Shown here: positions 1 to 5,123 of the stretch, in pieces
How the letters are laid out: the number at the start of each line of letters is the position of its first letter
Position numbering within the stretch: position 1 is the first letter of the stretch
From: Candidatus Bathyarchaeota archaeon
GTDB taxonomy: Archaea > Thermoproteota > Bathyarchaeia > Bathyarchaeales > Bathycorpusculaceae
DNA length: 5,123 bases
NCBI GenBank assembly: GCA_018396935.1
Contig: JAGTRA010000001.1
Coordinates: forward strand, 21,141 to 26,263
Direction of reading: 5' to 3'
Made by a program: the position numbers and the translations under genes
Notes under the pieces: generated by a model
What the model saw: the letters and a program-made list of their open reading frames with translations, nothing else
Database searches by the model: none
Told to the model about the DNA's origin: nothing

Positions 1-588
1 TTCGCTGTAAATAATAAGGTTATAGGGATAATTGCGGTGGCAGATACTCCTAAAGATGATGCCAGAAAAGCGGTAAAAGAGCTTAAAGAAATGGGCTTCA
101 AGGTTATTATGCTAACTGGGGATAATAGGAAAACTGCAGAGGCCATAGCGAAGCAGCTTGGGATAAGCGATGTTTATGCTGATGTTTTGCCAGCTCAAAA
201 AGCCCAGGTTATTAGCGATATTCAGCGGAAGTATGGAACCGTAGCTATGGTTGGGGATGGCATAAATGATGCTCCAGCCTTGGTGCAAGCGAATGTTGGA
301 ATAGCTATTGGGACAGGTACAGATATTGCCATTGAAGCCGGAGACATAATCTTAGTGAGGGGAGATTTATCCAGCTTAATAACTGCTATTAGGCTATCCA
401 TAGCTACCTTTAGGAAGATTAGGCAGAACCTCTTCTGGGCATTGATATATAATGCGGTGGCAATACCCCTTGCGGTTTTAGGTCTACTTCACCCAGTTAT
501 AGCAGAGTTTTGTATGGCCACCAGCTCCGTTTCCGTAGTAACAAACGCCAACATGCTAAGAAAATCCAAAATTGACCCAATTACATGA
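1..588 (+). CDS. copA: Heavy-metal (probably copper) P1B-type ATPase, C-terminal part
   Basis: This is the 3' end of a P-type ATPase that exports a soft metal ion across the cytoplasmic membrane using ATP. The frame is open from base 1, so the N-terminal metal-binding domain, the first membrane helices, the CPC-type metal site and the DKTGT phosphorylation motif lie outside the window. Visible are the TGDN motif of the ATP-binding/P domain (115-126), the P-domain hinge GDGIND (253-270), and the last two membrane helices with the YN pair (448-453) and the MATSS motif (514-528). In Cu+-ATPases, YN in helix 7 and MxxSS in helix 8 supply metal ligands, so copper or silver is the best substrate guess. 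The C-terminus is of normal length with no frameshift. It ends 12 bases before the convergent stop of the next gene, with no clear terminator between them. Family assignment is firm; substrate is inferred. Confidence 0.93.
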   Translation, partial: FAVNNKVIGIIAVADTPKDDARKAVKELKEMGFKVIMLTGDNRKTAEAIAKQLGISDVYADVLPAQKAQVISDIQRKYGTVAMVGDGINDAPALVQANVGIAIGTGTDIAIEAGDIILVRGDLSSLITAIRLSIATFRKIRQNLFWALIYNAVAIPLAVLGLLHPVIAEFCMATSSVSVVTNANMLRKSKIDPIT

Positions 589-600
589 CAGAAAAATGAA

Positions 601-1206
601 TTAGGCTGCTGACTCGGTGGGTGTCAGCGGTTTCATGGAGAAGAAGGCAACAGCCATTAAGAGGAAAGCTACCCAAATAATCACAAAACCAACTATGACT
701 ATTGTTAGAATAGTCCCTATCAGGAGCAGAAGACCCGCTGTACTAAATAAGCCAATTCCAGATTTTGAAGATAGAAGGTTGAGGGATTTTCTATAAAGCA
801 TGGCTGTTATAATTGCAAACACGAAGATCACTAATAAGGATATGAGGATGCCGCCTAACATACCCCGAAGTAACTCCATGACCATTTCAGGCCCAATTTG
901 ACGGGGCCATCCAGCGACATCTTTTAGATCTAAGCCTAACTCCTCCATCACTCTAACAGCAGTAACAATGAATAGTACTGTTGATATGACAGCGCCTACC
1001 ACTGCTGTTATAAAGCCGTAAAGAGCATTATTGAAGATGCCTGCCTCTTTGTAGTGATCTGCAAAACCCTTTAATGCAATAAGAACAAGCATAGCGCCTA
1101 TTAAGAGAAGGATTCCGCCAAAGCCATGAAATAAAGCTAGCAATGGACCTGAGAAGAGTAAGAGAGACCCTGCGCCGCCTAAGTTTTTACTTGTTTGAAA
1201 ATCCAT
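601..1206 (-). CDS. DUF996-type multi-pass membrane protein of unknown function
   Basis: A 201-residue hydrophobic protein that I place in the DUF996 family by its overall pattern: an N-terminal KNLGGAGSLLL helix start, a short turn with LKGFADHYKE (about 45-54), then IFNNALYGF (57-65). Function is unknown. Membrane segments are at about 9-25, 30-47, 59-84, 112-137 and a long one or pair at 153-192. The main non-membrane stretches are a polar loop at 85-108 and a lysine/serine-rich loop at 139-150. There is no signal peptide and no catalytic motif. The ATG at 1206 is preceded by GTGATG (1216-1211), resembling the archaeal Shine-Dalgarno GGTGAT, and by a good BRE/TATA box. It is convergent with the copper ATPase and divergent from the polyprenol-kinase-like gene, so it is transcribed alone. 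The gene call is strong; the family name is from recognition only. Confidence 0.8.
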   Translation of the reverse strand: MDFQTSKNLGGAGSLLLFSGPLLALFHGFGGILLLIGAMLVLIALKGFADHYKEAGIFNNALYGFITAVVGAVISTVLFIVTAVRVMEELGLDLKDVAGWPRQIGPEMVMELLRGMLGGILISLLVIFVFAIITAMLYRKSLNLLSSKSGIGLFSTAGLLLLIGTILTIVIVGFVIIWVAFLLMAVAFFSMKPLTPTESAA

Positions 1207-1240
1207 TCCACATCACTAAGCCAATTTTATTGATGGCGAT

Positions 1241-1258
1241 TCAAATAAAAGGCTTTCG
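1241..1258 (-). promoter_or_regulatory. Archaeal BRE/TATA promoter for the DUF996-type gene
   Basis: Read on the minus strand, CGAAAGCC (1258-1251) is followed by TTTTATTTG (1250-1242), a close match to an archaeal B recognition element plus TATA box. Transcription would start about 25 bases downstream, near 1222. That leaves a leader of about 15 bases that still contains the GTGATG ribosome-binding sequence. Spacing and sequence both fit; no experimental support is available. Confidence 0.5.
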
Positions 1259-1288
1259 AGCATTAAGGTTCTTAAGTGGTTAGGCGGT

Positions 1289-1303
1289 CTAAAATTTTAT
1301 AAG
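1289..1303 (+). promoter_or_regulatory. Archaeal BRE/TATA promoter for the polyprenol-kinase-like gene
   Basis: An A-rich element (CTAAAA, 1289-1294) is followed by TTTTATAAG (1295-1303), a strong archaeal TATA box. Its centre lies about 28 bases before the ATG at 1327, so transcription should begin at or within a base or two of the start codon. No ribosome-binding sequence precedes that ATG, which agrees with a leaderless mRNA. Confidence 0.55.
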
Positions 1304-1326
1304 TTTTCCATCAAATTCTTATATAT

Positions 1327-2007
1327 ATGGTCTTAATCGAATTTGAGGAAATATTGGCAACAGCTATTTTATTCGCTTGGGTGATTTTCGTTGTAGCCTT
1401 TTTAACTAGAAAACTATATGACTTGATGGTTAAACATGGCTTTGAGGGCAATATAGCCATATACTATAACAGAAAGGTTATTCACGTTTTAACTGGGGGA
1501 TTTGTGGCTTTAATTGTTCCCTTAACCTTTGAAACGCCAATCATACCCTTAATAATGGCGTTTATACTTGGGGCATTAACCTACATTCCCCATAAAACTG
1601 GCAGGCTTATGTATTGGTTTCAGACAGCAGATAACGCGTATGAGGTTTCATTTTGCATAATGTGGGGTTTAATAATTGCCCTAGGATGGGTTGTTTCACG
1701 TGGAAACTTTTGGGTCGGTGTCCTCCCAGTCCTATTCATGTCCGTAGGCGACGCTCTTACAGGGCTTGTGAGAAATGCATTATATAAACGGCGGACGAAA
1801 TCATGGTGGGGGAACCTCGCCATGGCCCTCTTCTCCATACCAGTAGGCGCAACCTTGGGCATCGCAGGCATGATAGCCGGAGCTGCCGCCTCCGTAATTG
1901 AACACTTTGAATTTGGCATATTAGATGATAACGTAATGGTTCCATTAACATCCTTCATAATAATCCTGACATTAATGCTTTTGGCCCCGTGGACGATAAC
2001 CCTATGA
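1327..2007 (+). CDS. Dolichol/polyprenol/phytol kinase-like membrane protein (SEC59/DGK1/VTE5 superfamily)
   Basis: A 226-residue integral membrane protein of the CTP-dependent lipid-alcohol kinase and cytidylyltransferase superfamily. Members phosphorylate dolichol, phytol or diacylglycerol, or make CDP-lipids. In an archaeon the likely substrate is an isoprenoid alcohol, perhaps the dolichol carrier for protein glycosylation or a lipid precursor; this is inference. Visible family features are RKVIH (R49, K50, H53) after the first helix, GD at 141-142 in SVGDALTGLVRN, KRRTKSWWGN at 154-163, an E192 H193 pair, and DDNVMVP at 200-206, all in the order seen in dolichol/phytol kinases. Hydrophobic helices lie at about 8-26, 54-68, 70-87, 109-123, 129-146, 164-187 and 207-223. 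A stop at 1300-1302 lies in frame upstream, so the ATG at 1327 is the first possible methionine. Downstream lies only the integrase remnant, so it is probably monocistronic. Exact substrate is unresolved. Confidence 0.82.
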   Translation: MVLIEFEEILATAILFAWVIFVVAFLTRKLYDLMVKHGFEGNIAIYYNRKVIHVLTGGFVALIVPLTFETPIIPLIMAFILGALTYIPHKTGRLMYWFQTADNAYEVSFCIMWGLIIALGWVVSRGNFWVGVLPVLFMSVGDALTGLVRNALYKRRTKSWWGNLAMALFSIPVGATLGIAGMIAGAAASVIEHFEFGILDDNVMVPLTSFIIILTLMLLAPWTITL

Positions 2008-2040
2008 AGACCCAAGCTTGCTTTAACCTTTAATCAAAAT

Positions 2041-2838
2041 CTATAAGTACCCATCTAAGACATAATCAGGGCTTCTTTTAGACTCTGCACAGACTAGACC
2101 ATAATCGTTCTCTTTAATCCAGCTTTTGACTATATGCACAGAGTGCGGTGTGCTCTGGATGTTACGGTGCCTAGCAAACCTTTGAGTCTTCACAATATCC
2201 TTAGTCTTAAAGTAATGCCAACTAATCGCAAAATGCCTAAACATGTGAAAAATAAATTTTAAGAAGTCTGGATTCCCTGCTCATCAGCCAGCATCTGCCT
2301 ATAACGCCATAAAAGCATCATCAAGGCACTTTGCAGTTTTAAACGTGAAAACTCGCCGTTTTTAGGAAGTTCATTGCTAATCTTACATTGCCACATCCTA
2401 TGCCTCTTAACTCCAGTAATGGTTATTGTTCTGTTCTGGAGGTTAACGTCTTTCTAAAACGCCAAACCCCAGAAACTGATGCACCCATCTTAAACTGATC
2501 ATCACTGCAATCCTAAACTGAAAGTTTCCAATTCTATAAATCAGCTAATTGATCATTGAAGGCGTTAGTGCATAAACTTCCATGTTGTTAATGTGGTCTA
2601 AATTTTTGGTTTCTAAATCTTCAACCCTAAAACTTAGCATACTCCTAACAGCTTCCAAAGCACACTCTTTACTTTTGTCGCTTTAGGGCTTAGACAGCAC
2701 CTGAACGAACATCTGTTCTGGACTACCACTTAAACCACGAAGATACTTCAGCTTTCTTTGAACAGTACTTTCCCTGTTACCCCGCTCAACAGCCATAACC
2801 CAAATTATACTAACCTTAGTGAAGTATGTTCGATTGTG
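2041..2838 (-). pseudogene. Decayed tyrosine recombinase (archaeal integrase) remnant next to tRNA-Leu
   Basis: No intact gene lies here, but the minus strand can be pieced into one integrase. From 2796: MAVERGNRESTVQRKLKYL, then GLSGSPEQMF, a core-binding domain. A TAA stop follows at 2685-2683, then NMEVYALTPSMIN and a TAG at 2547-2545, then LIYRIGNFQFRIAVMISL. The frame slips at about 2491 to GASVSGVWRFR, slips again at about 2453 to KDVNLQNRTITITGVKRHR, and slips a third time at about 2274 to NPDFLKFIFHMFRHFAISW. That last stretch holds the HxxR box of the catalytic domain (HMFR, 2247-2236). The C-terminal FARHRNIQST is followed by a serine (codon 2142-2140) where the nucleophilic tyrosine is expected. 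It sits on the same strand as the tRNA and immediately downstream, as left by integration into the tRNA 3' end. Each lesion alone would inactivate it. Family membership rests on motif order and my recognition of related archaeal integrases. Confidence 0.85.
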
Positions 2839-2881
2839 GTGCAGGGGGTGGGATTTGAACCCACGAACCCCTACGGGACAG
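2837..2881 (-). other. Probable integration site (att core) in the 3' half of tRNA-Leu
   Basis: Archaeal and bacterial tyrosine integrases commonly recombine in the 3' half of a tRNA gene and restore it with their own copy. The integrase remnant begins right after this tRNA on the same strand, so the variable arm, T arm and acceptor 3' strand are the likely att core. I found no second copy of this stretch in the window, so the exact core boundaries and the other junction cannot be set. Confidence 0.4.
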
Positions 2882-2924
2882 GCTCCTGAAGCCTGCGCCT
2901 TTGACCAGACTTGGCTACCCCTGC
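2837..2924 (-). tRNA. tRNA-Leu, anticodon CAG, CCA encoded
   Basis: On the minus strand the sequence folds as a complete class II tRNA. The acceptor stem GCAGGGG (2924-2918) pairs with CCCCTGC (2847-2841). There is a D arm with GCC/GGC, an anticodon stem CAGGC/GCCTG around the loop TTCAGGA (anticodon CAG, decoding CUG), a long variable arm with CCC-GTA-GGG, and a T arm GTGGG-TTCAAAT-CCCAC. The discriminator is A (2840), as in leucine tRNAs, and CCA is encoded (2839-2837). No intron is present. It is divergent from the S30e gene. The 3' end runs straight into the integrase remnant. Confidence 0.96.
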
Positions 2925-2952
2925 TCTCTTCGCCATTTTTTGAATAATGCTT

Positions 2953-2969
2953 GGGAAAGGTTTAAGAGT
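2953..2969 (+). promoter_or_regulatory. BRE/TATA promoter for rps30e
   Basis: GGGAAAGG (2953-2960) followed by TTTAAGAGT (2961-2969) matches an archaeal BRE plus TATA box. Start of transcription is expected near 2989, giving a leader of about 14 bases that contains GGTGTGAT (2992-2999), a ribosome-binding-like sequence just before the TTG start at 3003. The TTTAAG core is nearly symmetric, so a role for the divergent tRNA gene cannot be excluded. Confidence 0.5.
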
Positions 2970-3002
2970 TACTCTTTTAGTTAAGTTTTCGGGTGTGATT
3001 AA

Positions 3003-3164
3003 TTGCCGACACATGGTTCGCTCTCTAAAGCTGGAAAGGTTAGGTCACAAACTCCTAAAATCCAACCTCTGCCAAAAAAGAGCCCTGTTCCAAAGTTTAG
3101 GAATAGACGTAACTATGAAAAGCGGGTTGTTTTACAGCGGAAGCCTGGGCAGAACTGGGTTTAG
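3003..3164 (+). CDS. rps30e: 30S ribosomal protein S30e (TTG start)
   Basis: A 53-residue, very basic protein that begins [19 protein letters not shown] after the initiator, runs through a proline/lysine-rich middle ([11 protein letters not shown]) and ends [18 protein letters not shown]. This is the archaeal S30e pattern: HGSL and AGKVR-QTPK near the start, RNRRNYEKR and a PGQNW tail. S30e is a small-subunit protein shared by TACK/Asgard archaea and eukaryotes; in animals it is made as a ubiquitin-like fusion, but here it stands alone. The only possible start is TTG at 3003, since TAA at 3000-3002 lies directly upstream in frame and the protein would otherwise lose its conserved N-terminus. 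A GGTGTGAT sequence precedes it at 2992-2999 and a BRE/TATA box lies 35-50 bases upstream. Length is normal for the family. elp3 follows 65 bases later on the same strand. Confidence 0.93.
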   Translation: MPTHGSLSKAGKVRSQTPKIQPLPKKSPVPKFRNRRNYEKRVVLQRKPGQNWV

Positions 3165-3185
3165 AGGGAGGATAACATCCCTAAC

Positions 3186-3220
3186 TCTTAATTTTTCATT
3201 TGGTTTTACTCTAATTTTTA
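3186..3220 (+). terminator. Possible T-rich archaeal terminator after rps30e
   Basis: Three T-runs (3192-3196, 3204-3207, 3215-3219) lie in a G/C-poor stretch between the S30e stop and the elp3 start. Archaeal RNA polymerase terminates at oligo-T tracts without needing a hairpin, so this could end or attenuate the S30e transcript. The last run with its flank (TTTTTAAG, 3215-3222) could instead be the TATA box of elp3, about 24 bases before the ATG at 3242. Confidence 0.35.
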
Positions 3221-3229
3221 AGTAGTAGG

Positions 3230-4834
3230 ATGCAAGCAGTGATGGTTGAGGTAGTTCTTAGAGAGATAATTGAGACTCTGAAGAAGCTACCTTCGCCTAG
3301 TCCCGACCACGTGGCTAATATTAAGATGCGAATTGCCGCTAAGTATGGGCTTGAGAAGATTCCATCTAACTCCCAGCTGATATCCGCCTTAAAGCCTGAA
3401 GAACACGAAAAACTTCTACCAATTCTCCGCCGTAAAGCCACACGAACGATATCCGGCGTAACAGTTATTGCTGTTATGACGCATCCTTACCCATGTCCCC
3501 AGCCTGAACCTTGCGCCTATTGCCCTGGGGGGCCCCGCTATGGAGTACCTCAAAGCTATACAGGTCATGAACCAGCTGCCATGCGCGGCTTGCAACACGC
3601 ATTTGATCCACATAAACAGGTTATGGGCCGCATAGAACAGTTGAAAGCTATAGGCCATAATGTAGATAAAGTTGAGCTTATTATTATGGGCGGAACGTTT
3701 CCAGCTACTCCGCTTGACTATCAACGATGGTTTGTCAAACGATGCTTAGATGCCATAATAGGCGAGGATACTACTAGCCTCGAAGATGCGAAGAAAAAGG
3801 CTGAAGTCAGTAAAATACGCAATGTAGGCATAACTGTCGAAACCCGCCCTGACTGGGCTAAAATACCTCATGTTGACCAAATGTTGGAAATGGGGGTAAC
3901 CCGCGTTGAATTAGGTGTTCAAAACCCTAATGATGACATTTATAAGCTGGTGGGCAGAACTCACACAGCAGCTGATGTTATTGAGGCTACACAGATATTG
4001 AAGGATGCAGGGCTTAAAGTTGTTTATCACATGATGCCTGGAATGCCCGGCTCTAATTTCGAAAAGGACATGAAAGCTTTTAGAGAGATATTCACAAATC
4101 CAGCTTACAAGCCGGATATGATAAAAATCTACCCATGCCTCGTTTTAGAAGGCACAAAAGCCTACGAGTGGTATATTCGTGGCGAGTATAAGCCATACAC
4201 AACTGATGAAGCAGCCCACTTAATAGTAGAGATTAAGAAGATTATTCCGCCATGGATCCGCATAATGCGTATACAAAGGGATATACCAGCGTCATTAATA
4301 GTAGCTGGTGTAAAAAAGAGTAATCTCCGCCAATATGTCCAAGAATTGCTCAAAAAGCAGGGTATTAGATGTCGATGTATAAGGTGCCGCGAAGTAGGAC
4401 ATAGGCTATTAGTTGATGGAGTAAAGCCTGATCCAGATAAAATACAAATCTCGAAAACATATTATGAAGCCTCTGGAGGAGAGGAAATTTTCATATCTGT
4501 CGAGGATTCTGACAATGATGTATTGATAGGCTATCTGCGCTTACGTATTCCATCTGAAAAAGCCCATAGGCCTGAAATAAAAACCCAGCCTAGCGGTATA
4601 ATCCGGGAGCTTCACGTCTATGGCCCCCTAGTGCCAGTAGGGAAACATTTAGCTAATGCATGGCAACATAAAGGTTATGGCGGAATCCTTCTGGAAGAAG
4701 CTGAAAATGTGATAAGGCATGAATATGGGTTAAAGAAAATATTGGTTATCAGCGCCTTAGGAACAAAAGAATACTACAAGCGATTTGGATATAAGTATGA
4801 CGGCCCATATATGTCAAAGATTTTAACAAATTAA
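3230..4834 (+). CDS. elp3: Elp3: tRNA wobble-uridine carboxymethylation enzyme (radical SAM + GNAT)
   Basis: Full-length, 534-residue Elp3, which uses a radical-SAM [4Fe-4S] cluster and acetyl-CoA to build the 5-carboxymethyl group on uridine 34 of tRNAs. An N-terminal tRNA-contacting region (about 1-80) precedes the cluster cysteines C89, C95 and C98 in PCPQPEPCAYCPGG. Next come SYTGHEPAAMR (109-119), MGGTF (153-157), GITVETRPDW (200-209), RVELGVQ (225-231) and YHMMPGMPG (266-274). A linker holds C381, C383 and C386 in RCRCIRCREVGH, a possible metal site. The C-terminal acetyltransferase has IRELHVYG and the acetyl-CoA loop QHKGYGGILLEEAE (479-492), then GTKEYYKRFGY (511-521). Archaea use Elp3 alone, without the other Elongator subunits. 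Two starts are possible: ATG 3230 and ATG 3242 (MVEVVLREII). The second fits a leaderless or short-leader message slightly better. It may be partly cotranscribed with rps30e, and gatD follows after 83 bases. Confidence 0.96.
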   Translation: MQAVMVEVVLREIIETLKKLPSPSPDHVANIKMRIAAKYGLEKIPSNSQLISALKPEEHEKLLPILRRKATRTISGVTVIAVMTHPYPCPQPEPCAYCPGGPRYGVPQSYTGHEPAAMRGLQHAFDPHKQVMGRIEQLKAIGHNVDKVELIIMGGTFPATPLDYQRWFVKRCLDAIIGEDTTSLEDAKKKAEVSKIRNVGITVETRPDWAKIPHVDQMLEMGVTRVELGVQNPNDDIYKLVGRTHTAADVIEATQILKDAGLKVVYHMMPGMPGSNFEKDMKAFREIFTNPAYKPDMIKIYPCLVLEGTKAYEWYIRGEYKPYTTDEAAHLIVEIKKIIPPWIRIMRIQRDIPASLIVAGVKKSNLRQYVQELLKKQGIRCRCIRCREVGHRLLVDGVKPDPDKIQISKTYYEASGGEEIFISVEDSDNDVLIGYLRLRIPSEKAHRPEIKTQPSGIIRELHVYGPLVPVGKHLANAWQHKGYGGILLEEAENVIRHEYGLKKILVISALGTKEYYKRFGYKYDGPYMSKILTN

Positions 4835-4871
4835 GAAATACTAACGAAAGAAGCGAAACAGTATTAATTAA

Positions 4872-4906
4872 GCATTTAAATATAGGGTTATTGCGGCGTC
4901 AAGGAG
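4872..4906 (+). promoter_or_regulatory. Promoter and ribosome-binding site of gatD
   Basis: TTTAAATA (4875-4882), preceded by GCA and an AT-rich stretch, is a good archaeal TATA box, with transcription expected near 4905-4908. AAGGAGA (4901-4907) is a Shine-Dalgarno-like sequence about 10 bases before the ATG at 4918. The predicted start falls at or just after that site, so either the initiation point is a little upstream or the message does not use it. Confidence 0.4.
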
Positions 4907-4917
4907 AATTCTCTGAA

Positions 4918-5123
4918 ATGAGTGATGCTGAACTTACGGGTTATAGAGGTTTAGCCCTCGAGATACTAAAGAAGGCAGGAATTAAAGTAGGCGATTTATT
5001 ACGTATTACAAAATCTGGCCAGGTTTATGAAGGTATACTAATTCCACGTTATGAATATGGCGATGATAAACACATCGTTATAAAGCTTAAAAGCGGATAT
5101 AACATTGGGGTACAGATAACTCC
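4918..5123 (+). CDS. gatD: Glutamyl-tRNA(Gln) amidotransferase subunit D, N-terminal part
   Basis: The first 68 codons of GatD, cut by the window end. GatD is the asparaginase-like subunit of the archaeal GatDE enzyme: it releases ammonia from an amide donor, and GatE uses it to convert Glu-tRNA(Gln) to Gln-tRNA(Gln). The visible part is the N-terminal beta-barrel domain that precedes the catalytic asparaginase domain. It shows AGIKVGDLLRIT (about 21-32), YEGILIPRYE (37-46), then DDKHIVIKLKSGYNIGVQI (49-67), the usual GatD pattern. The catalytic threonines lie beyond the window. ATG 4918 gives a start just ahead of the GYRGLALEILKKAG helix. An in-frame TTG at 4891 is possible but would add residues without visible conservation. 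The gene follows elp3 on the same strand and has its own TATA box. Confidence 0.93.
   Translation, partial: MSDAELTGYRGLALEILKKAGIKVGDLLRITKSGQVYEGILIPRYEYGDDKHIVIKLKSGYNIGVQIT

Noticed and set aside
37..39. GTG at 37 as the start of the ATPase gene
   Set aside because: The frame is open to base 1 and the upstream residues continue the conserved ATP-binding/P domain, so this is an internal valine of a gene truncated by the window.
1620..2015. A 131-codon minus-strand frame
   Set aside because: It is antisense to the polyprenol-kinase-like gene, whose motifs fully explain the region; no domain is seen in the antisense product.
2041..2244. A 67-codon minus-strand frame as an independent small gene
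   Set aside because: Its sequence is the C-terminal end of the integrase. It starts at an internal methionine within the HxxR box and lacks the catalytic tyrosine, so it belongs to the pseudogene.
2493..2510. GTGATGA on the minus strand, resembling the C box of a C/D guide RNA
   Set aside because: It falls inside the integrase remnant coding for VMIS. I found no well-placed D box and C'/D' pair to support a guide RNA.
2008..2836. Search for an intact gene, CRISPR repeats, inverted repeats of an insertion sequence or an att duplicate
   Set aside because: Apart from the integrase remnant I see no regularly spaced repeats, no terminal inverted repeats and no second copy of the tRNA 3' end.
2947..3225. 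A 92-codon plus-strand frame starting ATG 2947
   Set aside because: It overlaps the well-supported S30e gene in a different register, has no recognisable domain, and its ATG lies upstream of the TATA box at 2961-2969, so the transcript would not contain it.
3416..3724. A 102-codon minus-strand frame within elp3
   Set aside because: It is antisense to the conserved radical-SAM core of Elp3 and has no features of its own.

Overview
The window looks like a chromosomal segment of an archaeon, most likely of the TACK/Proteoarchaeota side (a Bathyarchaeia-like lineage would fit). Three things point that way. There is a gatD start, and the GatDE amidotransferase is archaeal. There is a stand-alone ribosomal protein S30e gene, a protein known from TACK/Asgard archaea and eukaryotes and generally missing from Euryarchaeota. 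The intergenic regions carry archaeal-style BRE/TATA boxes and GGTGAT-like ribosome binding sites. The lineage call is inference from gene content only.

Layout. 1-588 (+) is the C-terminal third of a heavy-metal (probably copper) P1B-type ATPase that enters from the left. 601-1206 (-) is a small multi-pass membrane protein of the DUF996 type, convergent with the ATPase. 1207-1326 is a compact divergent promoter region. 1327-2007 (+) is a membrane-bound polyprenol/dolichol/phytol-kinase-like protein whose mRNA is probably leaderless. 2008-2836 has no intact gene but is not empty: on the minus strand it is a decayed tyrosine-recombinase (integrase) gene with internal stops, at least three frameshifts and a lost catalytic tyrosine. 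It directly abuts the 3' end of tRNA-Leu(CAG) at 2837-2924 (-), a classic integration site. 3003-3164 (+) is a 53-residue S30e gene with a TTG start, hidden beneath a longer spurious frame. 3230-4834 (+) is a full-length Elp3 (radical SAM plus GNAT). 4918-5123 (+) is the start of gatD, cut by the window edge.

The right half (tRNA-Leu, S30e, Elp3, GatD) is a translation neighbourhood: a leucine tRNA, a small-subunit protein, a wobble-uridine tRNA-modifying enzyme and a tRNA-dependent amidotransferase subunit. The left half is membrane related: metal export, an uncharacterised membrane protein and a lipid-carrier kinase. The fossil integrase lies exactly between the two, so the tRNA was probably the entry point of a virus or plasmid that has since been lost. 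I see no intact mobile element, CRISPR array or undescribed defence system here. The two points easiest to miss are the S30e gene and the integrase fossil.
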